Assembly (NCBI RefSeq): GCF_964204865.1
Contig: NC_135251.1
Coordinates: 30,604,943 to 30,668,942, forward strand
Source: Styela clava
Lineage: Eukaryota > Chordata > Ascidiacea > Stolidobranchia > Styelidae
Reading direction: 5' to 3'
DNA: 64,000 nucleotides
The translations under genes were made by a program, and so were the position numbers. The notes under the pieces are model-generated. The model was not told the origin of the DNA. It saw nothing but the letters and a program-made list of their open reading frames with translations, and did not search any database. Below, piece after piece: positions 36,808 through 49,020 of the stretch; within the stretch, counting starts at the first letter, position 1; each line of letters begins with the position of its first letter.

Positions 36808-37532
36808 TTGTTGTCACTACAGTTACAATAATAAATGCTATGCAAAAACGCAGTAATGCGTATATGAATGGCATCATTTAGCTAGTTCTTCAACTGCACT
36901 TGTGAGTATAGTGACGGCAAAGAGCCATGGGATTGCTTCCTCTCTACCAGCAGTCAAACATTTCAAGTCGTTTTGTAAGCAGTCAAGGCTATAAACTGAA
37001 AATAAATGCTTGAATACAGGAACTTTGGGAGATTCCGATGTGTTTTGACGCAGTTTGTCACGGTGCCGAACTCCCATACGTTTTCAACATTGGAAATTTG
37101 ACTGTCCACGACTACGATGCAGAAGAAAAAGTTCTGGCTGAACGAATGGGATTTTATTGGACGAATTTTGTCAAGTATGGGAATCCAAATGGTCCACCAT
37201 CAAAAGTAAGTAAAATGAATAATTTGGAATAAATAATCAACTGATTTGGCATTATCGATGAAGCCAGTCATCGATATTTCCCAAACCTAATCATTTACCA
37301 TTGATCATAACAGGCTAATAAAGACGCTCGATTAGGACAAATTGTAGATGGCAATAAGGTTGGGGCAATTCACTGGCCACAATTCCGAGAGTCGCAAGAC
37401 CGTTTTAATGGAACTTATAAAGCGTTACAGATGAAAAAGACAGGAGACTACGTCATGGAAAATCCGTATAAGATAAATTGTGACTTTATGGACGAAGTCG
37501 ATGCATACGGAGATCATTTTACATACAATTGA
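31232..37532 (+). CDS. Membrane-anchored type-B carboxylesterase, tandem copy A (10 exons)
   Basis: Exons: 31232-31361, 31756-31967, 32217-32476, 32676-32811, 33038-33249, 33381-33525, 33829-33996, 34485-34637, 37020-37205, 37314-37532. All introns are GT..AG and the joined frame is 606 codons plus stop. Residues 5-28 (AIIGFIAIGVLVLVGVTVTL) form an uncleaved signal anchor, implying a type II membrane protein with an extracellular or luminal catalytic domain. Carboxylesterase/cholinesterase motifs: GIPFSQPPVGEFRWKKP, EDCLYLN (119-125), oxyanion HGG (168-170), nucleophile elbow GQSAG with Ser253, acid Glu381 in GGTIEE, and His486 in CHGAELPYVF. The triad is complete, so an active ester hydrolase is expected; the substrate is unknown. 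The usual Glu before the Ser is Gln. Intron 8 (2.4 kb) is swollen by hAT remnants. AATAAA follows at 37706. Confidence 0.95.
33696..33738. repeat. Perfect 18-bp stem hairpin in esterase A intron 6
   Basis: The arm CCTTCGAAGGTATAATTC (33696-33713) and its exact complement (33721-33738) are separated by a 7-base loop. Each arm also holds a short palindrome CCTTCGAAGG. Possibly a remnant of a tiny inverted-repeat element. Confidence 0.9.
34850..36720. mobile_element. Cluster of hAT remnants in esterase A intron 8
   Basis: The same intron in copy B is 434 bases, here 2382. The extra DNA begins with CAGTGATTCCCAAAC (34856), includes a GGGTCGGCAACC-family copy (35291 onward, with GGCGGGCCGCACATAT) and ends with GTTGTCCACCCCTGC (36703-36717), a different hAT right end. 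No intact pair of termini with duplication was found, so several old insertions are likely superposed. Confidence 0.6.
36776..36802. repeat. AT dinucleotide microsatellite
   Basis: About 13 AT units inside intron 8 of esterase copy A. Confidence 0.9.
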
Positions 37533-37705
37533 TCTAGTCACGATGGATTTTTAAAATGTCAGTACATCTAATGCCTAATTTATCCCTGCAACTCCATCTA
37601 TGACATCAGAAACCGCACTTTCGTTCTGTACAAACATAACATTACATCGCAATATCATATTAAATATTTTAATTCTGTTGTTTCTGGTTCAAGTCAGTAT
37701 CTGTA

Positions 37706-37711
37706 AATAAA
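37706..37711 (+). promoter_or_regulatory. Polyadenylation signal of esterase copy A
   Basis: AATAAA 174 bases after the stop codon, the first canonical signal downstream. Confidence 0.6.
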
Positions 37712-40183
37712 CAATTGCTCTACCAACCTCTTTAAACATCTACTTAAACTCCCACCATTCTCATAAGTGATATCATTCTATATGATTGTCGAATCGGTAT
37801 TATAAACGGTGACTTGAAAAATCTTTTGGTATCTTGTTGCTTGACATAATTTATTAAACAGAGACCGGAGACCAGATGGAAGATTGTTCCAAGCGTTTTA
37901 AATTTAGTCATTTTCGATTAGAAATAAAAGTTTAAATGTTCTCGCTTATTTCGTCGAATACCGCCACATGGCCAAACTCTGAAGTTCAGTAAAACAAAAG
38001 GCTCTATAAAGTTTTATGAAATAAAACATTAACCTTGGGTACACCTAAAATTCGTCTTTGGCCGCTGGTAGTGATTTTCATTCTTTTTAAACGATGTAAA
38101 ACTTATACCTTTTTACGGAATTTCAAATGACAATTTCATATTGTCCGGAGTTAAACGATCTAATAACTTCCTACGTCTTTCGGTTTTAGCATGGAAAGAA
38201 AATATTGAAAATGCCACTCAGGTTGGAAAAGGACCAAACATATCTAAATCTAGGGCTACAAAAAAACGAAATGAAACTAAAAACATTTTATGTTCAGGCA
38301 CTCAACAAAACGCCGAAATACGAATATGGGCGGCTTGTAACTTGTAAGTAGCTAGAAATAGTTATGACATTTTAATGTGATGCGTGGGCTGGCTCCGGTA
38401 ATCACAAATCCTTCATTCGGAACTCAGTTACATTACATAGCAATAAATTAAAATAACCCTAAATATTAATACGTGCATCCATACAGAATACGCCAACTCA
38501 GCAAAGGTGTAATAGGCGTCAATATAAAAACGAGAAAATCTGGTCAGAGACCGAAGACTTATCGATCGAAAGTTAGGGGATCCCCCAAAACAGCGCTCTT
38601 ACTCCCTAGTGACACCTTGAGTCCCATCCCTAATTAATTAGTAACTCGCTAATTATACGACATAATTTGCCCAAAATCAATAGGCTTCTGGTCCGAAATA
38701 AAATGGATGCACATGCAAAATCTGGAGCAGATTCAATCTCGTTTTCGTGAGATATCGCGTGCATCTAACAGACATACAGACAGACAAATACCTATCAACA
38801 TACTTATCGATTTTAATCGATAATGAATACGTTCAATATACGGGTTTATTGTTTCCGGATCTGAGGATCACCAACAACCGTTATGCATTCATTATCTGCC
38901 ACACAGCTTTATCTAATGAATCGCTTGTTTGAAGCAAGCTCAGCAGACACTTGAAGACAAATCATCCAGAAAATCAAACGCAAACGCAGAAAAAAGACTT
39001 CGGGTTTTCCCTTCATGACGAAGTTTAGGTAGCTGGAAGTTCTGTTTCTCTCTGACGTGTTTGATAAACAAATTAACAGTTTAAATTACATTCTCCACGG
39101 CCATCAAAAAATTTAATCACAGCAACATCAAAACTACAACCATTCAACGAAAAGTTGACGTTATCGAAAACCTCAGGGGAATCTGTAAAGTATTACTGAA
39201 ATCATAAACACTTTATCTGTTACACATTAACTACGACTGTCACTTCAAAATTACCTTTCAGAGTTTGTTGTCAACAACTTCATATGGGTAGTTAATCTAT
39301 TTGGAATCAATGAATCAAGCAGCCTTTGTGCAGTAGAAGACGGCAGCTCATTGATTTACGATTTAACGTAATGACCTGTCTTTTTAAACATTGTTTCCCA
39401 ACTTAATAATTTCAATTTGAAGGACTCTAATTCAACACCGTTTACAACACAAAGACGTTAGTATATTCACAAAGTACTGGAAATTGCTCATTCAAATATT
39501 CCTCCAAACCAGGGTTGCTTTCATCAAAACTTTTACTTTTTCCGCGCAAGATTCTCTGCTGTATAAATCTCGTTTATGATGTTGTGTCATCAAAGATCAC
39601 CAAGAGTTAGCTTGGGCCTGAAATTATATTACCTTGAGTAAACTATTCAGCAATGTTGTAGCAATTTTACGATATATATTAGTAAATAAAATAAAAAAAT
39701 ACGCATGTTCCGGGCACACTACCAATGTTACATCCTTCTTGAATATTTACACAATACTTCACTATCTTAAAGTTGATATACATTCATTAAAATTATTGCT
39801 TGGGACAAACTGATTGTGTTTTCATATTATCTTGGATGTTTACTCTTTATTTATCGAGTAGTTTCACATGACTACCACGCTTTCCAGAGTAATAAAACAA
39901 AATTCTTCCAGCTAATTAAACCAGAATTAAAGAAGTTATCATGAGTTCTGTAAATACCAATTTAGGGTAGTGCTTCCCAAGTAATGGCCCGCTATTCCAA
40001 GACGTTTTCAACCTAAGAACAGATTTAAATTTGGTTAAAGCTATCGACTACGCTTTTGTTTTAAAAAATCACTCCTTTCCGGAGCAAATTTGTTCCAGGG
40101 TAACAACTGATGTTTAAATTTTGACCAAGACACATATATTATGTATGATCTTTAAATATACCAGGCATATACATCGGGTAAGT
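37712..40183. other. Intergenic between the esterase copies
   Basis: About 2.5 kb, AT-rich, with no gene recognised. A 68-codon plus frame at 38141-38347 has no motif. A hAT-end-like TAGTGCTTCCCAAG occurs near 39968. The duplicated unit of copy B starts no later than about 40184. Confidence 0.5.
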
Positions 40184-40555
40184 CAATCATTTATTTATCT
40201 ATTTACATTATGCCAGCCAACAATGTAGAACAGCACAAAAATTTACGATAACCGACGACATCGTTTGTATTAAACTACATTTTCTGATTAATTATAGTGT
40301 GCTTACGCCCTATGATTTATTGTTCTACACTTGTTTGCAAACAAAGTTTCAAGGACATCGATAATTAAGCGGTCGTTACACTTTGCAATCGTTTGATTTC
40401 TATGCTTACTTTTATATCAGGGAAAAGATCGAATTGGCGGGCATTGTAACTACTTACGATTTATAGTATTCGCAGTTCAGGCCATCTTAATGCAGATATG
40501 TTAGATAGATCATTTCACATACGTTACGATCTGTTAGGAAATATAACTGTATAGG

Positions 40556-41114
40556 CCAGTGTTCTTCAATAGGGTATACGGTATACCCAAATGGGTGACC
40601 GTACATTTGAACCCACGTACATTTGAACCCATGTGTATATATGCGGGTTCAATCTCTATGCGAGCGCTAAAACCCATGGGATAGGGTTAGTATGGGTTCA
40701 AATATCCGTAAAACAAAAAAAAATTCTATAGGTGCAATAGTATGCAGGTGCAATTGTCGTGGGTTCAAATGTACGTGGGTTCAAATGAACGAAGAACCAC
40801 CCGAATGTATCGTAACATAATAAGTAAATAAAAAATTTGCGGCCCGCAGTGAAGTGCCAGTTTTGAATGGTGTGCGGCCCGCGAGACGAATTTTCAACTT
40901 ACTTTGATTTAGCACGTGCGAGTAGTTCCAATTTCTTTGCGTTGCAAGGCCTATTATACCTGAGCTTTGCGAAGCGAACAACGCATTTGATTAAATCAAT
41001 AAGTTAACCGATTCTTTGTACTAGAAAGCCTAAGTTGAATAAAAGCGTGTCCCGCAGTTTCACCCACTTATTTGTATCTGGCCCTTATGTATTAAAGGTT
41101 TCACACCCCTGTTT
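40556..41114. mobile_element. Composite hAT-like / foldback insertion upstream of esterase B
   Basis: The conserved upstream block of copy B lies about 1.3-1.5 kb before the ATG, versus about 0.45-0.6 kb in copy A. The extra DNA starts CAGTGTTCTTCAA and ends CACACCCCTG, both hAT-like. It contains an inverted repeat in which ACGTACATTTGAACCCA (about 40615) pairs with its complement near 40765. A GCGGCCCGC-rich block follows at 40835-40885. Boundaries are approximate and may mark two elements. Confidence 0.45.
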
Positions 41115-41139
41115 TAAACTGTAATATAATAGAAAATTC

Positions 41140-41250
41140 GGTACTCCGGAAGTATGCGCACCAAGATGTCGCATAATCTGAACCATAACATGGTACACAA
41201 CCTGAGTTCAGGTTGTGCGCCATCTTGGTGCGCATACTTCAGGAGGTCCG
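41140..41250. mobile_element. Palindromic MITE, 111 bp
   Basis: Arms with the core GAAGTATGCGCACCAAGATG (about 41149-41168) and its complement (near 41221-41241) flank an inner palindrome around CCTGAGTTCAGG. The 7-bp direct repeat AAAATTC occurs immediately outside both ends (41133-41139 and 41251-41257). The whole element can fold into a near-complete hairpin. Confidence 0.85.
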
Positions 41251-41693
41251 AAAATTCAGTTGGAGAACAACAAATAGGGCAAGGTTGAAAGGATTTTTTT
41301 TAGCTGAAGTTGTTAGGTAAAATTCTTTTAGTGCAGGCGGTAAACGAAGGGACATTCTCAGCAGGTGAGTAAAAAGACTCAATCAAAAGTTTGTTAAAAA
41401 TTGGCGACAGTTCACTATACAACGTCATATATATTATTTGAACCAAATACTTGAAAAATCCATTACCAAAGATTAAATAAATGCAAGTAAATAATTTTCT
41501 CAGCAACCCGACATTTTTCTAAGAAATACAAAAGCCTCTCCTTAGCCTCTATTTGATACAATTTTATAGTTACATTGAACAAGAGCCTACGTCGACATGC
41601 TTTTTTTATTATTTTCTATCTACCAATTTCTACTATTTTAAATATAATTTACTATGATCTAAGTACGAATTATTCAAATTGACTGAAATTAAC

Positions 41694-44600
41694 ATGCAAA
41701 AAAGTGTCATATTTGGCTCACTAGCGGTCGGCGCAATCGTTCTTGTGGGAGTTACTGTCACACTAGTTATAACATTACAAGATGTAACTTTAGCACCGCA
41801 ATTGGACAAGGTGGTTGTTACAGGTAAGTCTGCAATTTACCGATCATTTTTAACATGCCGTGTTGCAATGAGAAATGTAGTCTTGTACGATTTAGTTATA
41901 GATGCATATTTTGAAAAATATCTAATACACCAATTTTGATTCAAATCTCAAATTAGTAAAAATGCATGCATTATTATCAGAATTGTTTATATAAATTTAT
42001 AAGCTATGTATGGATCGGCAATCTGATTCAAATTTTAGCAACATTGCTAAAAGATTAATGTCTCTCTTATTTCGTCAATTTTCATCCACATTCGAATAAC
42101 GTTACAAAACAATGCAGTATCGTAAACGACGACTCCGAACCAAAACTTACGCAGAGATAGGCTACTTACCTTTTCTTAAATCTGAATACTATATAATTAT
42201 TGACTCAAGTAAATAAGTAGGCATTAGGTATAAGAAGTTAAAAATGTTTGCATCATTATCAGCCACACAGGGAAGTTTAACAGGAGAAGTAATTCCTGAA
42301 GCAGGCATGTTTTTTGGCATCCCATTCAGCCAGCCACCCGTGGGAGAATTCAGATGGAAAAAACCAAGACAACCGGTGAATTTTACTGATGGTCATTGGG
42401 ATGCGACTTACAAAAGACCAGCATGTATTCAGATATGCCACCAACCCGCTGAAGAATACAGTTGCCCGCCACCGGTAAACGTTTTACCTTATTAGAGTCA
42501 GAAAACTGTTCGATATTATATCTTTTGAAAAAGGAAACGAGATATATACTCTGGTGTCTCAAAAATGTCGTTTCCCACTTGACCCACGTGTCCCATCTGC
42601 CGCCCCAATTGTCCCAAATATACTTGCCTGTGACTACAATTTTATAGATTACGCAAAACGAACACCGCAATTCCTCTCGCCTGTGCGCAACAAAATGTCT
42701 GCGGAAACTGCCATAATTTGTTTAATGAAAGTGTTGAGGCGCAACTTTGCACGCGTACTAAGTTGCAAAGCAATTACTTCAATTTAAAATGTTAGCATTG
42801 ATTCCAATGACACGTCATTTACTAGAATTACCAATAACATTTTCTTATGTTCTAGAATACGTGTTCGTCAAGCGGAAATAATGAACATTGTAAATATAGT
42901 TCGCTATATTTATCGCTGTAAATATAGACAACTATTTTATCTTGTTTTGTCTTACAATCGAGATGATAATTAAATAATATCGAAATATGACTATCGGAAA
43001 ATCGGCAATAATTTAATCAGGTATATATATAACTCACCTATAGTATACGCCAATTTTCACAATCTTTGCCAAGTAGGACACGTGGGGAAAGGGAGACACG
43101 TGGAGCAAGCGGGACATGACATTTTCGAGACACCGTATATACTGACATTGAAATTCTGCAAATGCAGTTATTACAATATGCCGAATAGACATGCCGAGCT
43201 TGGTTTTTTCAAATTCATATGTTCTGATATCAATACAAAATCAGTAGGTCCTGCATCAACAATAAAACGGAACTCGTATTTATAGAACGAAATTGACGAA
43301 GACTGTCTATATTTAAACATCTGGGTACCGTCAAGAATTCTACGACTCGTTGATAGCGACAACGTAATTGGTGGCCAACACTACGTAGTTTCTGAAGAAT
43401 ATCAGAATGGTGACGATAACTCGTTGGCAGTTTTGTTATTCCTTCATGGAGGAAACTTTCTTAACGGCGCTGGATCCGCAACATTATACGATAACAGATA
43501 TTTGGCAGATCAGGGGAACATTATCGGTATTACAATGAATTACAGGTTAGTTTACACGCCCGAGTCAATGTCAAATGTGCGTTCATAGAATTTTTATTAC
43601 CAAAAAGTTGCACATACGACTTGAAATCATTCAAAACACACAACACTGCCGTAAAAAAAAGCTCAGTCGATCGCTATTTTGTGAATTCATCTTGTGAAAA
43701 TTTGTTTGCACGTATATTTATTATAGTTATTGGCGAAATGTTTGCTTGTAAATTTCTGTTTCTATTTTGCACAGAATGGGCCCGCTTGGATTTCTTGTGC
43801 AAGGCGAGGGAGAAGACGCCGCGATCGGTAACTATGGCATATGGGATCAAATAAGAGCACTTGAATGGATTAAAGAAAACATTAAATATTTTGGAGGAAA
43901 TCCAAACAAGGTGTTAAATATATTGTAAATGTGTATTGAATAAAGCACTTAAATTCAGTATTTTGTTGAACTAGTTGAGTTTCATCTAGATATACAAAAT
44001 TACTACATTGCTAGCTTCCATGAGATCATTTTGTAAGATATGAAAATAGTTTTCTCTTTTGCCTCAAATGTATACTCATTCATTTTTTTGCAGGTGACAG
44101 TTTCCGGACAGAGTGCCGGTTGCGAGTCTATTGGAGTGCTAATGACGTCACCACAAGTTGAAGACGGACTTTTTCATCAAACTATTATGGAAAGTAATCC
44201 ATTCGGGCTCCCATTTAGAACTTGGGAAAATGCGATGGAATTTGGTAGCAGATTTGCTGAAGCTGCTGGCTGTATTCGCGGTGATATGGAATGTTTAAGG
44301 AAGGCGTGAGTATTTACAAAAATATAAAAACAAAACGATTGTCGTGACCTGATGACTAAATTATTATCAATATAAAGTTTTAAACAAAACCTGATTATGA
44401 CGTGTTGTTCACTAAAAGCAAGGTCACCATCGGGTGGCGAAATTATTATGTTCATGACGAGTCATGAATAAGTTCTCGGAATGATACATATACTTCCGTC
44501 TTAATTTTTTATTTTGAGTATATTTCCTTCCAATTAGAACAAATGGAATCATGCGTACTGGCCAGCTATGGCTTAGCCTTGGATGACTAGTCTAGTAAGA

Positions 44601-47600
44601 TTAAATCATCTCGTGGAATTTTTGATGACGATAAACCTCAATTTCATGCAAAAGTGCGTAGCCTACTCTGGGTCCGTCTACAGTCATTACTAGTTGAATG
44701 AGATATATACATAATGTGTTTAGTGACACAGAAACTATACTGAAAGGCTTCGCAGCATCTTCATTAGAAGTTGTGGGATTTGACAAAATTTTGCTGATAT
44801 TTCAACCATGGAGTCCTGTGATTGACGGAGAATTTCTTCCGGATCAGCCCATAAATCTTTTTGTACAGGTAATGATTATTGTTCGATCAATCAATGATCC
44901 ATCTCAAAGAGCAAATTAGCAGACACAAGTAGAATAAATTTTCACTGTTATGCCGCATAGACCACCGGCGTCCAACCCCACAGGAAGAAATCGTGCGGCC
45001 CACTTGAAGTTTTTATATAAATACGGACATATAAACATAAAATTTAGCATAAAAATTAAGCGCCACAGCCCACAGAACATTATTTTACAGAGGGCCACCC
45101 AAGCGTGCAACATCTGTGGCGATACAATAAGTCTTCTACCCATTGTGAAGTCATCAGGGTTGAAGTCACATACCGGTACTTTGTTTTATCGATGGTTGTT
45201 GAACCACAAAAACAAATCCACCGGTATATCTTAAACAAAAAAGATGAAACTTGAGGATGAAAATCGGAAATATCAAATGTATTGGGAAGAGTTGTGAGAC
45301 AACGATGTATGCGCCTCCTAATATGCCGTAAATCTGTTTCGAGCTTGAAGTTTTATAAGTTGAAAATTATGAAGTCGAAGCAAAGGAGTACGCTGACTAA
45401 CGAAAATTTGCCAAGCCAGTTACATTGTGCAGTATAACAACGTTGATATTAAACATCAATGACAATCAGTGACTAGGCTTTTTAATCACGCTTCTGATAA
45501 ACTTCACAAAAAAAAAACACAATTTATTCATCAGTTATACGTTGAGAAAAGAACCTGATATTTCTTCCCTCTTCCATATTGTTTGACGTGTATATATATT
45601 CCCATTTGAATAAACTTTATAAAACATGTTTCAGGGCAAAGCCAAACAGCTACCATCCATAATAGGCGGGACAATTGAGGAAGCTGTTTTATATGTTGCT
45701 CTAGCATTCCCGAGACCGGTATCCAATATGGCTTACAGAGGTGTCTTGAAAACTGTTATGAAAGAAGATTATCAGCCGTTTATCAACTATTTTCCTCCTA
45801 CGGTAAGTTTTTCAAATTAAATATTGGAAATCATCATTTTAGCTCAAAAACTTCGCAGGGAAATTCTAAAACATTTTATGAGTAAAGTTCTTTTTATTTC
45901 ATTTATCATTCATATCAATCTGACGGCAATTTTAGAAATAACGAAATTCAATTCGTGAAATTAAAGTCGTGATTCGGGATAAAATAAAACAGTATAATCG
46001 ACAGCAAGAACGGTAAATAAGCTCTTAGTCGCTTTTTCGCCTCGTGTACGACATATATGTAGTATGCGACACATAATAGCCGACTATCGACTATTAAGAC
46101 ATACACGCAATGTTCACGCAAACTTCAATTTTAATACATTTCAGTGCAGACCATTGGTGGATTTTACGTGTGACAACAGAGATATCTTGAGCCAGATTGG
46201 AACAGAGTTTCTATTTTTGTGCCCAATGCGCCAAGTTTTGAATTACATGGAAACGAACACCTATTTTTATATCTTCAATCAAACATGGTCATTTTACGTG
46301 AGTACAATATGTTTCTATTATGGGTTGTAGATATGTATATATTAAATTGGCGAAGATTCAAATAATTTTGCACATAGCCTACTATAGGTATGTTAAACTG
46401 CGTTTACTATATGCAGACAATGCAGTCACTGCAATTTCTTTAATGAAGGCACTATCTAAATTTATCAAATACTTAGTTTGTTCAAAGATTTCAGTTTATA
46501 GTACCTTAACACAAAATAATCATTAATAAATGCAATATTCGAAGTTCACGGACAATGGGTGCAGAAATTTGAAACGGATTATAAATATATTGTTTCAATA
46601 TATATATATATATATATATATTGGCTTACTACTCTTCGACTCCAGTTAAAAAATTTAAGCCATGTTTTGAACCCCTATTAAGGTTAAAAATCATCTAAAC
46701 ATGAAACTGATAATAAACCCCATAAATACAGGAACTTTGGGAGATCCCGATGTGTTTTGACGCCGTTTGTCACGCCGCCGAACTTCCGTACGTTTTCAAC
46801 GTTGCCAACTTGACTGTTCACGACTACGATGCAGAAGAAAAAGTTCTCTCTGAAAGAATGGGATTTTATTGGACGAATTTTGTCAAATATGGGAATCCAA
46901 ATGGTCAACCGTCAAAAGTAAGTGAAGTTAACAATGTGGCATTTTTACATAGACTTTTGGCTTAATCAGTCTATCGGTTTATTCATTTGATGGTTGTGAT
47001 TATTGAGAGGTTGATACTATGTTTCTAGAATTCACTAATGTTCTTTTGTGTTGTTAGAGCGGGACAGTTTGTAAAAAATGTGATTCGTTCATCGCGCAAA
47101 GCTCATGTATATAGCATACAAATTGGAAAGGGCCACATCGGGATGTTGGGGAGACGATAAGCTTTGTATGGATTTATGAAGAACAAATAGCAAAACCAAA
47201 ATACCATTATGGTCTTGGGACTTCAGATGAAACACGCCTCAACAAACAGGCTACTGCGTAAATTGTTCAAGTAGTCATTTGTTAGTCAAGCTTAATGGGA
47301 CGATTAAAACTGGTATTGAGTATCCCAGCTATATGCAATAAATTTCCTACATAGCATATCGTCACGCTAATAACTGAATTGCGTAAGTCATTTTTAGCAG
47401 TTTTGAGAAAAACGTAAAAAACTTCCTAATGATATTGTTATGCCATTGAGAGTCAATAATTTGTCATAATTCAATTTTATGATCGTAGCCGGATTTAAGT
47501 TAATTTGTATGGCGCAGTTAAGTGACGTCATAATGGCGCACAGTGACTTAAGCAGAAATGTGTCTATGACTTGGGGACATACGCAATTTTGCAACTTTAC

Positions 47601-49020
47601 TATATGCACCAGTTCTGAGAACTAAAAATTTCAAAAAAAATGTAATTCTCAATATCTACAATGCTCAATCCCCAAAATAGCTAATTATTTTCAATTACAT
47701 TATTTTTTATGTTTAAAAATATATATTTAATCAATATAACACGTTCTGCACACCCACCGGAATAAGACTAAGATTAAATATAAAGAATAAAACAGCAATG
47801 CACCCAATATAAAAGCCAATCAAAATGAATTGGACTCGGACAGTGAATATCACAAGTGCACGCCTTCCTATACTGTAGTATAAAATCCAATTAATACGCG
47901 CTAAGCTATAATCCGAAATGCAAAAACTCGAAAATACTTCGACGAGGTTATTTTGTATTTGTGACGTCATAATAGTCGTGCGGTACCAATGATAATTCAT
48001 TATGACGAAACAATTGCACAAATGTGCATGTCATACTAAATCTCCATTTTAATGAGTCCCGGAATTCTCAAAATAAAATCTGAGTTAACAGACAGGTGCG
48101 CAGCATCACTTGAATACCTATTTTATGAAAAACTCAAAATCGTCAAAATTGACTTACGCAATTTGGTTATTAGCGTGACGATATGCTATAACTCTGCCAA
48201 ATTCTTGACGATATTCATATGTAACTTTTATGTGAATCATTGTATTTAGTGAAGACCACGTGTACATAGCAGCACTGACTGGTTTTATTTGTGAAAAATC
48301 CATAATTATCAGGCAAATTTACGAAAGGGTCAGAGCAAATGCTGGAGGCCACTAATTGTCGTTTATCGGAATGAACGCCTTATTCTAATGAAAACGTAAC
48401 TTCAGATTTTATACGTTTATGAAATAATACAATAGACAAACAAATTCGTCTTCTATACAAATTTACTGAAAATCAATATTGCACTAATCGAAGGTTATCA
48501 ATATTTGCCATTAGAAATATTATGGAAATTTGATAACAAACCAAAGAGATATGAGATAATATCACGGAGATATCTAGGTAAATAAAGTGTTAATCATCCC
48601 CATCGTGAGTGGCGACTAAATAAATTTATATTACGTGCGTACCCCTTGATTATATATATCTTCAATAACAACACGGGCCCAATTTCTTGCCATTCAGTCG
48701 TTTGAGGTATTTCAATAAAAGGGACATGAAAAACATTGCCCTAATGATATAGATTTTTAAAAAGAATTGTTTATAATAACTCGATCTAAACATCATCACA
48801 GACTGAAAAAGACGCGCGATTGGGACAAATTGTAGACGGCGATAAAGTTGGGGCAATTCACTGGCCGAAATACCGGGAGACAGAAGACATCGACAGTGGT
48901 ACTTATAAAGCGTTGCAGATGACAAAAACTGGAGATTTCGTCATGGAAAATCCGTACAAGGCAAACTGTGACTTTATGGACGAACTCGACTCTTACGGAG
49001 AACATTTTACGTATGATTAA
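41694..49020 (+). CDS. Membrane-anchored type-B carboxylesterase, tandem copy B (10 exons)
   Basis: Exons: 41694-41823, 42263-42474, 43286-43545, 43775-43910, 44094-44305, 44724-44868, 45635-45802, 46145-46297, 46732-46917, 48802-49020. Every exon has exactly the length of its counterpart in copy A, again giving 606 codons plus stop. An N-terminal signal anchor is present (VIFGSLAVGAIVLVGVTVTL). Motifs: EDCLYLN, HGG, GQSAG with Ser253, GGTIEE with Glu381, and His486 in CHAAELPYVF (Gly to Ala beside the His). The triad is complete, so it is probably active. Start chosen at the ATG aligned with copy A. Introns 2 and 9 contain later transposon insertions. Exon 5 differs from copy A at only about 11 of 212 bases, while introns are largely unalignable. 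No canonical AATAAA was seen in the first 400 bases downstream. Confidence 0.95.
42551..43135. mobile_element. hAT-like non-autonomous element in esterase B intron 2
   Basis: Left end CTGGTGTCTCAAAAATGTCG, right end (complement) CGGTGTCTCGAAAATGTCAT, flanked by the perfect 8-bp repeat TATATACT (42543-42550 and 43136-43143). CCCACTTG / CACGTG motifs are repeated subterminally. Without it, intron 2 would be about 218 bases, close to the 249 bases of copy A, so insertion followed gene duplication. Related ends occur at 7075 and 8761. Confidence 0.9.
46598..46621. repeat. AT dinucleotide microsatellite
   Basis: About 12 AT units in intron 8 of esterase copy B. Confidence 0.88.
47354..48186. mobile_element. 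TIR element with TA flanks in esterase B intron 9
   Basis: Left end GCATATCGTCACGCTAATAA and right end (complement) GCATATCGTCACGCTAATAA are identical over 21 bases. The inverted repeat continues with few mismatches for about 55 bases (ATTGCGTAAGTCA...). Both ends are flanked by TA, which fits a Tc1/mariner-type non-autonomous element. Intron 9 is 1884 bases here versus 108 in copy A. Related internal sequence recurs at 52810-53000 (plus). Confidence 0.8.

Noticed and set aside
36503..36877. 124-codon minus ORF in esterase A intron 8
   Set aside because: Includes translated AT microsatellite (IYIYIY) and transposon sequence; a chance frame.
38141..38347. 68-codon ORF between the esterases
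   Set aside because: Basic composition but no motif or context supporting translation.
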